DNA from: Chloroflexota bacterium
GTDB lineage: Bacteria; Chloroflexota; Limnocylindria; Limnocylindrales; CSP1-4
DNA length: 64,000 nt
Assembly: GCA_021783095.1 (NCBI GenBank)
Contig: JAJXUG010000001.1
Location: forward strand, 1 to 64,000
Reading direction: 5' to 3'
The notes beneath the pieces are model-generated. The model saw nothing but the letters and a program-made list of their open reading frames with translations, had not been told where the DNA came from and ran no database searches. Both the position numbers and the translations under genes were made by a program. Numbering within the stretch: position 1 is the stretch's first letter; the number at the start of each line of letters is the position of its first letter. Of the stretch, positions 15,844-25,445 are shown in pieces.

Positions 15844-17780
15844 GGTCGCGAACCCGGCGGCGCGGGGGCGGTCGCGACCGGCTCGGCGAATTCCCCCGCG
15901 ACAGCTTCTGCGACCCCGCCCACGCCGGGTCCAACGGCCGCAGGCAATTCGGCCGCAGGCGATTCGGCGGCAGGCGATCTGCCGTCGCCCGGTTCGTCGC
16001 CCGTGCCCGGCCCGAGGCCGCGCCAGCGCACCGCCACGGTCCGGTCGGCCTCCTCGACGGCACCCGGCCGATGCGCCACCAGCAGGACGATCGCGCCGCG
16101 ATCCGCCTCGGCGCGGACCGCAGCGAGCACCCGGCGCTCGGCCTCGACGTCGAGGCCGGCGGTCGGCTCGTCGAGCAGCAGCACCGGCGCCCGGCGAACC
16201 AGCGCCCGGGCCACGCCGATGCGGCGCCGCTGGCCGCCCGAGAGCCCGCTTCCCCGCTCTCCGAGGATGCGGCCGAGCGGCAGGTCGCCCAGCCCGACCG
16301 CGGCCAGCGCCGCGGCGATCGCCTCGTCGCTCGCACCGGGCGCACCGAGGCGCACATTGTCGGCCACGCTGACCGGCGCGAGATACGGCACTTGCGGCAC
16401 CCACGCGATCCGCGCCAGCCACGCATCGGGGTCGAGCGCGATGACGTCGAGCGCCGCCCCGTCATCGCCCACCACCGCGACGCGCCCCGCGGTCGGCGTG
16501 ACGAACCCGAGCACAGCACCGAGCAGCGTGCTCTTGCCCGCGCCGCTCGGGCCGGTGACCGCCACGACCTCGCCCGGCCCAACCTCGGCGGAGGCGTCCG
16601 CCGGCGCCTCAACGTCGCGGCCCGGCTGGACCACGGAGACGCCGTCGATGCGGAGGGCGGCGATGCGGGCGGGAGGCTCACCGCGGAGAGCGCCCGGCGA
16701 GGCGGGCGAGGCCTCGGGTCGCCCTGTCGCCCAGTCCCGGTCGCCAGTGGCCTCGTCCAGCAGCGCGAACACGTCGCGGGCGGCCGCCACCCCCTCCTCC
16801 GCCGCGTGGAACTCGGCGCCCAGGCGCCGGAGCGGCAGGTACGCCTCGGGCGCCAGCACCAGCGCGAACAGCCCCACCTCAAGGCCCAGGTCGCCCGCCT
16901 GGAGCCGCAGGCCGACGCCCACGGCCACGAGCGCGACCGAGATCGTCGCCAGCAGCTCGAGGACCATCGCCGAGAGGAACGCGATCCGAAGGGTGGCGAT
17001 CGTCGAGGCGCGGTACGCGTCGGTCACCCGGCGGAGCGTCGCCACCTGCGCATCGGCGCGTCCGAACGCGCGCAGGGTCGGCAGACCGGCCACGACGTCG
17101 GCAAACCGGTGCGCGAGCCGCCCGAGCGCGGCCCACCGCCGGTCCCGGTGGGTCGTGGACATCCGCCCGATCAGCACCATGAACACCGGGATGAGCGGGA
17201 CGGTCAGCGCCACGGTCGCGGCCGCGACGAGGTCCACGCCGGCAAGACACACCACCACAGCGACCGGCACGATCACGGCGAGCACCAGCTGCGGCACGTA
17301 GCGGGCGTAGAACCCGTCGAGCGCATCGAGCCCGCGCGTGGCGAGCAGCGCGGTCCTGGCGCTGGATCGCTCGGCGGCGAGCCGGGGGCCTTGCGCCACG
17401 GCCGCGGCCATCACCCTGCCGCGGAGGTCGCCCTTGACCCGAGCGCTGATCCGGACCGCCGCCACCTCTGACGCCCAGCCGAGGCCGGCCCGCCCGGCGA
17501 GCGCGAGGGCCAGCAGGGACAGGCCCGGGGCGAGCGAGTCAACCCCGGCGCCGCCCTGGAACGCGGTGGCGATCGCGTGCGCCAGGAGCCAGGCCTGCGC
17601 GATCGCCAGGGCGGTGCCCAGAAGACCGACCGCGACCGCAGCGGCAAGCGCGGCGGTCGCGGCTCCCCCCGTGGTCAGCAGTCGGCGCTGGAGGCGGGCG
17701 GCCGAATCGCGGGGTTGCGGAGTGCGGCTCGATGTGGGCGCCGGCGCCGTCGAGGGCGGCGCCGGCGTCGGCTCCGTCAG
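15840..17780 (-). CDS. cydD: Cytochrome bd assembly ABC exporter, CydD subunit
   Basis: Partner of CydC. The roughly 646-residue chain has an N-terminal transmembrane domain with the RTALLATRGLDALDGFYARY segment typical of CydD. Its ATPase domain has Walker A GPSGAGKSTLL, signature LSGGQRRRIGVARAL and Walker B VLLLDEPTAGLD. After about residue 600 comes a low-complexity Pro/Ala/Glu tail of about 45 residues. The start is uncertain: no ATG, GTG or TTG lies in frame between the cydB stop and the first conserved helix. The best candidate is a CTG at 17780 overlapping the cydB stop (CTGA) with GAAGG upstream. Longer versions of this frame run through cydB and are not real. Confidence 0.88.
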   Translation of the reverse strand: MTEPTPAPPSTAPAPTSSRTPQPRDSAARLQRRLLTTGGAATAALAAAVAVGLLGTALAIAQAWLLAHAIATAFQGGAGVDSLAPGLSLLALALAGRAGLGWASEVAAVRISARVKGDLRGRVMAAAVAQGPRLAAERSSARTALLATRGLDALDGFYARYVPQLVLAVIVPVAVVVCLAGVDLVAAATVALTVPLIPVFMVLIGRMSTTHRDRRWAALGRLAHRFADVVAGLPTLRAFGRADAQVATLRRVTDAYRASTIATLRIAFLSAMVLELLATISVALVAVGVGLRLQAGDLGLEVGLFALVLAPEAYLPLRRLGAEFHAAEEGVAAARDVFALLDEATGDRDWATGRPEASPASPGALRGEPPARIAALRIDGVSVVQPGRDVEAPADASAEVGPGEVVAVTGPSGAGKSTLLGAVLGFVTPTAGRVAVVGDDGAALDVIALDPDAWLARIAWVPQVPYLAPVSVADNVRLGAPGASDEAIAAALAAVGLGDLPLGRILGERGSGLSGGQRRRIGVARALVRRAPVLLLDEPTAGLDVEAERRVLAAVRAEADRGAIVLLVAHRPGAVEEADRTVAVRWRGLGPGTGDEPGDGRSPAAESPAAELPAAVGPGVGGVAEAVAGEFAEPVATAPAPPGSRP

Positions 17781-18778
17781 GGCTGCGCCTTCGCCGGCTG
17801 CACCATGACGCGCTTGCGGAAGATCCAGTAGGTCCACCCCTGGTAGATCAGGACGAGCGGCGTGAACACGACGGCCACGACGGTCATGATCGTGAGGGTA
17901 TAGGGCGTCGATGAGGCGTTGGTCACCGTGAGGCTGAACGCCGGGTCGGTGCTCGAGGGCATGACGTCCGGGAACAGCGCGAGGAACAGGCTCACGACGG
18001 CAAGCGCGATCGTGATCGCAGAGCCGAGGAACGCCCAGCCCTCGTGGCGAACCCGGTTGGCCGCCAGCCCGCCGACGACGGCCAGGGCGGCAACCACCGC
18101 GACGATGGACGAGAAGACCGTCCCGGTCTGGAGGTTGGCCCAGGCCAGGAACGCGACGGCCACGACCGCGGTGACGAGCCCCACCGGCGTCACCATGCGG
18201 TTGGCGCGCTCCCTGAGGTCGCCCTCCGTCTTGAGCGCCAGGAACACGAGACCGTGGGTGAGGAACAGGAGCAGCGTCGTCGCGCCGCCCAGGAGCCCGA
18301 ACGGGTTGAGCAGCGTGAACAGGTCGCCCGTGTAGTTCTTGTGCGCGTCGATCGGCACGCCGGCGACGATGTTGGCGAACGCCACGCCCCACAGCAGGGC
18401 GGGCAGGAAGCTCGAGGCAGCGATGAGCGTGTCCCAGCGCGTCCGCCACTCCGCGGCACCGCGCTTGTTGCGGTACTCGATCCCCACCCCTCGGACGATC
18501 AGCCCCACGAGGATGAGGAACAGGGGCAGGTAGAAACCCGAGAACAGCGTCGCGTACCACTCGGGGAACGCGGCGAACGTAGCGCCGCCGGCGACGATGA
18601 CCCAGACCTCGTTGCCGTCCCAGACCGGGCCGATCGTGCGCAGGATGGCGCGGCGCTCGGGCTCGGTGCGGCCGAGGATCGGCAGCAGCATCCCAACGCC
18701 GAAGTCGAAGCCCTCGAGGACGAAGTAGCCGATCCAGAGGACGGCGATGAGGGCGAACCAGATGGTGGTGAGCTCCAT
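17777..18778 (-). CDS. cydB: Cytochrome bd ubiquinol oxidase subunit II
   Basis: Membrane subunit of the high-affinity terminal oxidase that oxidises quinol and reduces oxygen to water. The 333 residues begin MELTTIWFALIAVLWIGYFV, then FVLEGFDFGVGMLLP, DGNEVWVIVAGGATFAAFPEWY and LFSGFYLPL, all characteristic of CydB, with about nine hydrophobic helices. It ends with a basic segment. It lies 10 bases after cydA and overlaps the likely cydD start. Confidence 0.96.
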   Translation of the reverse strand: MELTTIWFALIAVLWIGYFVLEGFDFGVGMLLPILGRTEPERRAILRTIGPVWDGNEVWVIVAGGATFAAFPEWYATLFSGFYLPLFLILVGLIVRGVGIEYRNKRGAAEWRTRWDTLIAASSFLPALLWGVAFANIVAGVPIDAHKNYTGDLFTLLNPFGLLGGATTLLLFLTHGLVFLALKTEGDLRERANRMVTPVGLVTAVVAVAFLAWANLQTGTVFSSIVAVVAALAVVGGLAANRVRHEGWAFLGSAITIALAVVSLFLALFPDVMPSSTDPAFSLTVTNASSTPYTLTIMTVVAVVFTPLVLIYQGWTYWIFRKRVMVQPAKAQP

Positions 18779-18788
18779 CTCCGTGCTC

Positions 18789-20204
18789 CTAGTATCCGAA
18801 ACCGAGCTCGGCCTCGGCAGCTTCCTGCTCGGCGTCGTGCTCGAATGTCTTGTCGGTGGCGGCCTCGGGCAGGCCGGCGCGGACGCGGCGGACCATGAGG
18901 CCCACCATGACCACCGCCAGCGCGCCGTACAGCACGGTGAAGCCGAGCACCGTGATCAGCACCTCGGCAAGTGTCGAGGTGGGTGACACGGCGGTGGCCG
19001 TGGGCATCAGCCCGAACACGATCCAGGGCTGGCGGCCGACCTCCGTGAACAGCCAGGCGAAGCTGTTGGCGGCAAGCGGCAGGAACGGCAGCAGGATCGC
19101 CACCGAGGTCGCGCCGCGCCCCGGCACCCGGCCCTTGCGCAGGCCGAGGAGGAACCACACGGCGGCGAGTGCCGCCAGGACGCCCGTGCCGATCATGAGG
19201 CGGAAGGTCCAGTAGGTGACCGGCGTGTTCGGGCGGTAGTCGCCGGGACCGTACTTCGCCGTCTCCTGCGCCTGGAGGTCGTTGATGCCCTCGACCTTGC
19301 CGTTGAAGTTGCCGGTGGCGAGGAACGAGAGCACGTTCGGGACCCGGATCGAGAAGACGTCCTGGCTCCCGTCGAGCGTGCCGATGGTGAACAGCGAGAA
19401 CGAGGCCGGCTGCTCGGTGTTCCAGAGCGCCTCGGCGGCCGCCATCTTCATCGGCTGCTGGTCGGTCATGATCTTGCCCTGCATGTCGCCGGTGACGGCC
19501 ACGACCAGACCCGAGATCAGGAGCGTCGCGGCGCCCGCCTTCGCGATGGCCCGGAAGGCGCCCTCGTCCTCGGTGCGGTGGCGGAGGAGACGCCAGAGCG
19601 CGACGCCGGTCAGCAGGGCGCCGGTGGTCATGAACGCGGCCGCGATCGTGTGCGGGAACGTGATCAGCGCGGTCACGTTGGTCATGACCGCGAGGAAGTC
19701 CTTGAGCTCGGCGCGGCCTGCGGCATGGTTGACCTCGTAGCCCACCGGGTGCTGCATCCAGGAGTTGGCCGCGAGGATGATGTACGCCGAGATGGCGGTG
19801 CCCATGGCGGCGATCCAGATGGTCGCCAGGTGCACGCCCTTGCCCAGGCGGTCCCAGCCGAAGATCCACAGGCCCAGGAAGGTCGACTCCAGGAAGAACG
19901 CGAGCAGGCCCTCGATGGCCAGCGGGGCGCCGAAGATGTCGCCGACGAAGCGGCTGTAGCTGCTCCAGTTCATGCCGAACTGGAATTCCTGGACGATGCC
20001 TGTGACGACGCCCAGGGCGAAGTTGATCAGGAACAGCTCGCCCACGAATCGCGTGATCCGCAGGTACTGCTCCTTGCCGGTCCGGTACCACGCCGTCTGG
20101 AAGCCGGCCGTGGCGAACGCCATCCCGATCGTCAGCGGGACGAAGAGGAAGTGATAGACGGTGGTGATCCCGAATTGCAGTCGGGACAGCATCAGCGGGT
20201 CCAC
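18789..20204 (-). CDS. cydA: Cytochrome bd ubiquinol oxidase subunit I
   Basis: Carries hemes b558, b595 and d and the quinol site. The 471-residue protein shows LSRLQFGITTVYHFLFVPLT with a heme-ligand His, then EFQFGMNWSSYSRFVGDIFG, the QQPMKMAAAEALW heme-ligand region and the GRQPW motif (EVGRQPWIVFGLMPT). The Q-loop between them is of the short type. It starts with GTG at 20204 behind a purine-rich GGGAGGATGAGG. It precedes cydB, cydD and cydC in one minus-strand run and follows a LuxR-type regulator by 93 bases. Confidence 0.96.
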   Translation of the reverse strand: MDPLMLSRLQFGITTVYHFLFVPLTIGMAFATAGFQTAWYRTGKEQYLRITRFVGELFLINFALGVVTGIVQEFQFGMNWSSYSRFVGDIFGAPLAIEGLLAFFLESTFLGLWIFGWDRLGKGVHLATIWIAAMGTAISAYIILAANSWMQHPVGYEVNHAAGRAELKDFLAVMTNVTALITFPHTIAAAFMTTGALLTGVALWRLLRHRTEDEGAFRAIAKAGAATLLISGLVVAVTGDMQGKIMTDQQPMKMAAAEALWNTEQPASFSLFTIGTLDGSQDVFSIRVPNVLSFLATGNFNGKVEGINDLQAQETAKYGPGDYRPNTPVTYWTFRLMIGTGVLAALAAVWFLLGLRKGRVPGRGATSVAILLPFLPLAANSFAWLFTEVGRQPWIVFGLMPTATAVSPTSTLAEVLITVLGFTVLYGALAVVMVGLMVRRVRAGLPEAATDKTFEHDAEQEAAEAELGFGY

Positions 20205-20297
20205 AGGCGGTCCTCATCCTCCCGAGCGGCGCGGCAGCTCGTCACTGACCTTGGGCACATCGATGCCTGAGTTCCCCAGGCGCGACCCCATGCTGCC

Positions 20298-20669
20298 CTA
20301 TCGTGCGCGCGCCGCGGGCCGATTCATGGTGCGTCCGCACCAAACTCGCGGGACCTTTCGGCGGGCTTCTCGCCCGGCCGGCGGGTCCTGCACGAGCCCG
20401 TGGCGCATCGCGAGGAGCACCGTCTCGAGCCGGTTGTGGGCGCCCAGCTTGCGTGCGATGTTGGCCGCGTGGTTGCGCGCGGTCAGGACGCTGATCGTCA
20501 GGGACTCCGCGATCTCGTCGATCGAGGCCCCGCGGGCCAGGTGGCCCAGGACCTCGAGCTCGCGACGGGTCAGGGTCTCCACCAGGGGCTGCTCGCTCTC
20601 CGGCGCCAGTTCGATCCGGCGCGCCATCGGCGCCGGGGCCGGCGGCTGCGCAGGGCGGGTGGTCGCCAT
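20298..20669 (-). CDS. LuxR-type DNA-binding protein
   Basis: A 123-residue protein consisting mainly of a GerE/LuxR helix-turn-helix (about residues 34-95): LTRRELEVLGHLARGASIDE, then IAESLTISVLTARNHAANIA, then RKLGAHNRLETVLLAMRHGL. There is no receiver or ligand-binding domain. It starts at ATG 20669 behind AGGGAG and lies 93 bases upstream of cydA on the same strand, so it may be co-transcribed with or control the cyd operon. Confidence 0.85.
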   Translation of the reverse strand: MATTRPAQPPAPAPMARRIELAPESEQPLVETLTRRELEVLGHLARGASIDEIAESLTISVLTARNHAANIARKLGAHNRLETVLLAMRHGLVQDPPAGREARRKVPRVWCGRTMNRPAARAR

Positions 20670-20853
20670 GGGGCTCCCTTTGGGGTGCGGCGAGGCGGCG
20701 CCGCACCGGCAAGCGGAGATTGTCGAGCCCTCGGTGCGGGAGCGGCACGGTCGATTGGACCCACGGCGGCCGGGACGAAGCGAGCGTCCTCGACTGCCGA
20801 ACGGCCCGCGCCAGGCGAACGGCGGCGTGCGCCGGCGAGGCGCCGACCACGAG

Positions 20854-21501
20854 CTACGCCGGGTCCGTCCGGTCCTCGATCTCCCACGCGTGGTCGAGCG
20901 CGTGCCAGGCGATGCGGCGGGCCGCGTATCGGGGCGGCCACTTCTTGCCGGCAATCGCGCTGCCGTCCGAAGGCTGGCGCAGCACGGCGAGGACGTCGCC
21001 GCGCATGGCGTCGATCGCCTCCCGGCTGCCGGCCTCGTGCTTGCGGCCGATGGCCCAGGCGTAGCCAGTGTCGGCGCCGTTGACGTGGTCGACGATGGCG
21101 CTGCGGTCCCTGCCGCCGCCGCGGGGGCCCTTGCGCAACGCCTCCGGCGCCGCCGCCGCGATCCGGTCGAACGCCTCCCACGCCGCCTCGACGAGGGCGG
21201 CCTGGCGCTCGGCCTCGGCCGCGCTGGTGGGCTCGCGGTCGGACGCCGCGACCATCGCCGGGATCCCGTACGCGCTCGCCCCGTTGCCCGGGACCCGCTC
21301 GACCACCTCCAGGACGATGTCCTCGAGGGGGAACATCTGGCCGGCGGCCTCCGCGACCAGCGCGTACCGCGGCAGCTTGGCCGAGAGTGCCTCGAGGGCG
21401 GCGCTTTCGTCGCGACCGCCGCGCGAGAGGCCGGGCCAGTCGAGGGCGGACGCGAAGGCCTTCTTGGGCGTCGTCTCGATGAGGACGCGAAGCATCGGCA
21501 T
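20854..21501 (-). CDS. DinB-like protein
   Basis: A 215-residue soluble protein. The first half (LRVLIETTPKKAFASALDWP ... EALSAKLPRYALVAE) resembles small HicB-like or uncharacterised N-terminal domains. The second half is mostly helical and ends RRIAWHALDHAWEIEDR, the HxxxH-type C-terminal helix of DinB/YfiT-like four-helix bundles. That fold often binds a metal and uses a thiol cofactor, but the reaction here is unknown. It stands alone between the trp and cyd operons. Confidence 0.65.
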   Translation of the reverse strand: MPMLRVLIETTPKKAFASALDWPGLSRGGRDESAALEALSAKLPRYALVAEAAGQMFPLEDIVLEVVERVPGNGASAYGIPAMVAASDREPTSAAEAERQAALVEAAWEAFDRIAAAAPEALRKGPRGGGRDRSAIVDHVNGADTGYAWAIGRKHEAGSREAIDAMRGDVLAVLRQPSDGSAIAGKKWPPRYAARRIAWHALDHAWEIEDRTDPA

Positions 21502-21699
21502 GCGCGCAGTATGGCTCAGGCTGGCCCACTCGCCTGCCGTGGCGCACGCGGCGCGCCAAATCGCCCGCGAGTAGACAGTTGGAGCCGGGATTGGTGCGGC
21601 CCGTGCGCCAACGCATGCGTGCGGCGCGCTGCCGGCGCCAGTATCGGCCCTTCCTTGCGTGCAGGGGCCGGTTTGGCGCTCCCCGAGCGCCGGGGGAGG

Positions 21700-22566
21700 T
21701 CAGCGAGCGGTCGCCGCCCTGAGCGTCGTCACCAGGGCCGCCAGCGACGCAATGTCCCGCCCGCCCGGCCCCAGCGCGTCGACCAGCGCGGACGCCACGA
21801 TGACCCCCGCCGCGCCCGCGCCGGCGATCGCTCGGACGTGCGCCGGCCTGGAGACGCCGAAGCCCACGGCCACGGGCACCGGCGAGACCGCCGTGACCTC
21901 GCGGACGAGGCGCTTGACCGTCGGCGGCAGCGAGACGCGCGCCCCAGTCACGCCCACGAGGGACACGCAGTACAGGAACCCGCCAGACCGTGCGGCGACG
22001 GCCACGCGCCGGGAAGGAGAGGTCGTCGGGGCCACCAGGTACACGACGGCGATCCCCGCCTCGACCGCCACCGCCTCGAACGGCGCGCCCTCGTCGGGCG
22101 TGAGGTCCGCGACGATCACGCCGGCGACGCCGGCCCTGGCAAGCCCGAGCGCGCGATCGCGCCCGTCTGCCCCGCCGATCAGCTGGTTCGCGTAGCCCAT
22201 CGCCACGACCGGCACGCGAGGCCGGGCGGCGGCGATCCGCGCGACCAGGGCGAGGCTCGAGTCGAACGTGGCGCCCGCGGCGAGCGCGCCCTGCGACGCC
22301 CGCTGGAGCGTGGCCCCGTCGGCGAGCGGGTCGGAGTACGGCAGGCCCACCTCGAGCAGGTCCGCGCCGGCGTCGATCGCCGCGCAGGCCGCCGCGAACG
22401 AGCCCTCGGCGTCGGGGTAGCCCGCGACCACGTACGGGATCAGCGCGGCGCGCCCCTCGGCGTGCGCACCGGCGAAGGCGGTGGCGATGCGCGCGGCGCC
22501 CGCCGTCGAATTGGTGTGCGTCGCATGCTTCGGCGCGGCGACGACCCCGCCCGCAGAACCCGTCAT
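21700..22566 (-). CDS. trpA: Tryptophan synthase alpha chain
   Basis: Cleaves indole-3-glycerol phosphate to indole and G3P, passing indole to TrpB. The 288-residue TIM barrel includes [27 protein letters not shown] with the catalytic Glu and Asp, [34 protein letters not shown] and [14 protein letters not shown] roughly 25-residue Ala/Thr-rich N-terminal extension precedes the barrel. The ATG at 22566 overlaps the stop of the trpCFB fusion by four bases. It is the last gene of the trp operon. Confidence 0.95.
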   Translation of the reverse strand: MTGSAGGVVAAPKHATHTNSTAGAARIATAFAGAHAEGRAALIPYVVAGYPDAEGSFAAACAAIDAGADLLEVGLPYSDPLADGATLQRASQGALAAGATFDSSLALVARIAAARPRVPVVAMGYANQLIGGADGRDRALGLARAGVAGVIVADLTPDEGAPFEAVAVEAGIAVVYLVAPTTSPSRRVAVAARSGGFLYCVSLVGVTGARVSLPPTVKRLVREVTAVSPVPVAVGFGVSRPAHVRAIAGAGAAGVIVASALVDALGPGGRDIASLAALVTTLRAATAR

Positions 22567-25445
22567 CGCGCGGCCTCCCACGGCTCGACGTCGGCGAAGC
22601 GCTCCAGCGCCGCCATATCCTTGTCGCCGCGACCGGAGAACCCGATCAGCAGCACCGAATCCTCGGCGAACGGGATGCCCGCGCCCTCGAGCCCGGCGAG
22701 CAGCTTGGGCAGTGCCGCCACGGCATGCGAGGTCTCGAGCGCGGGCAGGATCCCCTCCATGCGGGTGACGGCCTTCATCGCCGCGATCGCCTCGCGGTCC
22801 GTGGCCGTGCCCACCTCCATGCGACCCGCCTCGGCCAGCGCGGCCAGCTGTGGCCCGACGCCCGGGTAGTCGAGCCCAGCCGATGCCGACACCGCCTCGA
22901 CCACTTGGCCGTCGCGGTCCTGGAGCATCAGCGAGCGGCTCCCGTGGAGGATCCCCGGGGTCCCGCCGGCGATCGCGGCCGCGTGGCGCCCCGTCTCCAC
23001 GCCGTCGCCCGCCGCCTCGGCCACCGCGAGCCGTACGCCCGTCTCGCCGATGAACCGCGCCAGCAGCCCGATCGCGTTCGAGCCGCCGCCCACGCACGCG
23101 AGCGCGAGGTCCGGCAGTCGCCCCTCGACGGCGCGCAGCTGGGCCGCGGCCTCGTCGCCGATCCGCCGCTGGAAGTCGCGGACGATCGTCGGGTAGGGGT
23201 GCGGACCCATCGCGGAGCCCAGCACGTAGTGCGTGGTCTCCACGTTGGTCACCCAGTCCCGCATCGCCTCATTGACGGCGTCCTTGAGCGTGGCGGTGCC
23301 CGAGGTGACGCTGCGGACCTCGGCGCCCAGGGCGCGCATCCGGAGCACGTTCGGCGCCTGGCGGCGGATGTCCTCCTCGCCCATGAACACCACGCACGGC
23401 AGGCCGAGCAGCGCGCACGCGGTGGCGGTTGCGACGCCGTGCTGACCGGCGCCGGTCTCGGCGATGACCCGCGACTTGCCGAGCCGCCGCGTGAGCAGCG
23501 CCTGGCCCAGCGCATTGTTGATCTTGTGGGCGCCGGTGTGCGCGAGGTCCTCGCGCTTGAGGTAGAGCCGGAAGCGCTCGGGGGTCGCCGGCAGGTTGCG
23601 ACGGCCCCTGGCCAGGGCCTCGCCCCGGAGGCGCGCGGCCTCCGCGGCCACGGCGGTGGCGAGCCGGTCCGCCCGGTACAGCGGCGTGGGCCGGCCCGCG
23701 AAGTGGGCCAGCAGGTCGTCGAGCTCGGCCCAGAACCGCGGGTCATGGCGGAGCGCGTCGTAGGCGGCCTCGAGCTGCTGGAGCGCCGCCATCAGCGTCT
23801 CGGGCACGTAGCGCCCGCCGAAGTCGCGCTCCTTGCCCCAGCGGCCCGCGGCGTCGGTCTCGAGCAGGCCGGCGTGGACGGGCGTGGGGCCGAACGCGAC
23901 GTTGGGCCGGTGGCGCCGGGCGTCGCGTGCGCGCTTGGCGAACAGCGCCACCTTGAGCGGGTCCTTGCGCGGGCGCTCGCCGGGGGCGCGCGGCGCCTCC
24001 ACGCCGGACGCCACGTCGACGCCCGTCGCCGGGATCGTGAGCAGCGCTTGTGCGACGTTGGCGGGGCCGAGGCCGCCGGCCAGGGTGATCGGCACCTCGC
24101 GCGCCACGGCCTGCGCCAGCTCGACCGCCACGCGGGTCCCGGTCCCGCCGGGATGCGGGCCACCGGCCGCGTCGAGCAGGATGCGTTCGGCGCCGGCGGC
24201 GAGGAAGGTTCGGGCCGTCTCGACCACATCGTCCGGGGGTGTCTCGGCGCCGACCCGCAGCGCCTTCCAGACCGGCCGGCCAATCTGCGCGATCGCCTCC
24301 GGGCGCTCCCCGCCGTTGAGCTGGACCGCGTCGGGATTGATCGCGGCCACGACGCTCGCGAGGTCGTCGCCTGGCATGTCCACCGTCACGATGACGACCC
24401 GCATCGCGGGCGCCGCGCCCCGCGCGAGCGCCGCCAGCCGGACGCCCTCGTCGAGCGTCAACGCGCGGGGCGTGCCCGGCGCGAAGTTGAGCCCCATCGC
24501 GTCAGCGCCGGCGCGCACCGCGGCGAGCACGCCCGCCTCGTCGGTCACGCTGCAGATCTTGACGCTCGGCTCGCGCGCATCGGCGGCGAGGTCGCGCGGG
24601 TAGGCGCCCGCGGACACGAACGCCCGCGCGGCGGCGGCGGGATCGGGCGAGCGCATCAGCGCCTCCCCCACCAGCGCGGCGTCGAACCCGGTCGCGCGCC
24701 AGCGGGCGACGGTGGCGGTGTCGCGGACGCCGCTCTCGGCGATCGCGATCCGGTCACCAGGGACGAGCTCCCGCAGCCGGACGGCGCGCTCCGGGTCCAC
24801 GTCGAGCGTCCGCAGGTCGCGACTGTTGACGCCGATCAGCCGGGCGTCGGTCGAAAGCGCGGCGTCGAGCTCCCGGGCGTCGTGCGCCTCGACGAGCGGC
24901 TCGAGGCCCAGGGCGCGCGCCTGCGCGACGAGCCGGCCCAGCCGCGCCCGCGGGTGGAGCACGGCCAGCAGCAGCACGAGGTCGGCCCCCGCGGCGCGGA
25001 GGAGGTCGAGCTGGCGCGGGTCGACGACGAACTCCTTGGCGAGCACCGGCACCGACACGGCGGCGCGGACGGCGCGGAGGTCGTCGACCGAGCCGCCGAA
25101 CCAGTGCGGCTCGCACAGGACCGAGATCGCGGCGGCGCCGCCCGCGGCGTAGGCGCGGGCTCGGGCGATCGCGTCGTCGCCGAGCGCGATGTCGCCCACG
25201 GACGGCGAGCGGCGCTTGACCTCGGCGATGAGGTGGAGGCCCGGGGCGGCGAGCGCCTCGGCGACGGGGCGCGGGTCGGGTGCCGACGCCAGGGCGGCGC
25301 GGAGCCCGGAGCGCCCGAGGGCGTCGAGCTCGGCGGCGACGTCGGCGGCGCGGCGGGCGGCGATCTCGGCGACCACCCCGCCGCGGGCAGACGAGCGGGG
25401 CGACGACGCGGAGCCCGCCGCGGGTCGCGGCCTCGTCGCGGTCAT
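22563..25445 (-). CDS. trpCFB: TrpC-TrpF-TrpB trifunctional fusion
   Basis: One uninterrupted 960-residue frame holds three consecutive pathway enzymes. Residues about 1-275: indole-3-glycerol-phosphate synthase ([53 protein letters not shown]). Residues about 294-495: phosphoribosylanthranilate isomerase (VKICSVT with the catalytic Cys, [21 protein letters not shown] with the catalytic Asp, [19 protein letters not shown]). Residues about 515-960: tryptophan synthase beta chain ([30 protein letters not shown] with the PLP Lys, [24 protein letters not shown]). The linkers are only about 20 residues. The ATG at 25445 overlaps the trpD stop; no stop separates the domains. A GTG near residue 499 could initiate a separate TrpB, but the upstream frame would still continue into it. 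Confidence 0.92.
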   Translation of the reverse strand: MTATRPRPAAGSASSPRSSARGGVVAEIAARRAADVAAELDALGRSGLRAALASAPDPRPVAEALAAPGLHLIAEVKRRSPSVGDIALGDDAIARARAYAAGGAAAISVLCEPHWFGGSVDDLRAVRAAVSVPVLAKEFVVDPRQLDLLRAAGADLVLLLAVLHPRARLGRLVAQARALGLEPLVEAHDARELDAALSTDARLIGVNSRDLRTLDVDPERAVRLRELVPGDRIAIAESGVRDTATVARWRATGFDAALVGEALMRSPDPAAAARAFVSAGAYPRDLAADAREPSVKICSVTDEAGVLAAVRAGADAMGLNFAPGTPRALTLDEGVRLAALARGAAPAMRVVIVTVDMPGDDLASVVAAINPDAVQLNGGERPEAIAQIGRPVWKALRVGAETPPDDVVETARTFLAAGAERILLDAAGGPHPGGTGTRVAVELAQAVAREVPITLAGGLGPANVAQALLTIPATGVDVASGVEAPRAPGERPRKDPLKVALFAKRARDARRHRPNVAFGPTPVHAGLLETDAAGRWGKERDFGGRYVPETLMAALQQLEAAYDALRHDPRFWAELDDLLAHFAGRPTPLYRADRLATAVAAEAARLRGEALARGRRNLPATPERFRLYLKREDLAHTGAHKINNALGQALLTRRLGKSRVIAETGAGQHGVATATACALLGLPCVVFMGEEDIRRQAPNVLRMRALGAEVRSVTSGTATLKDAVNEAMRDWVTNVETTHYVLGSAMGPHPYPTIVRDFQRRIGDEAAAQLRAVEGRLPDLALACVGGGSNAIGLLARFIGETGVRLAVAEAAGDGVETGRHAAAIAGGTPGILHGSRSLMLQDRDGQVVEAVSASAGLDYPGVGPQLAALAEAGRMEVGTATDREAIAAMKAVTRMEGILPALETSHAVAALPKLLAGLEGAGIPFAEDSVLLIGFSGRGDKDMAALERFADVEPWEAAR

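Noticed and set aside
17781-18560. Long N-terminal extension of CydD
   Set aside because: It is a shadow of cydB in another frame.
21675-21691. Terminator of the trp operon (GGCGCTC-CCC-GAGCGCC)
   Set aside because: The hairpin is good but has no T-run on either side; it may be incidental in GC-rich DNA.
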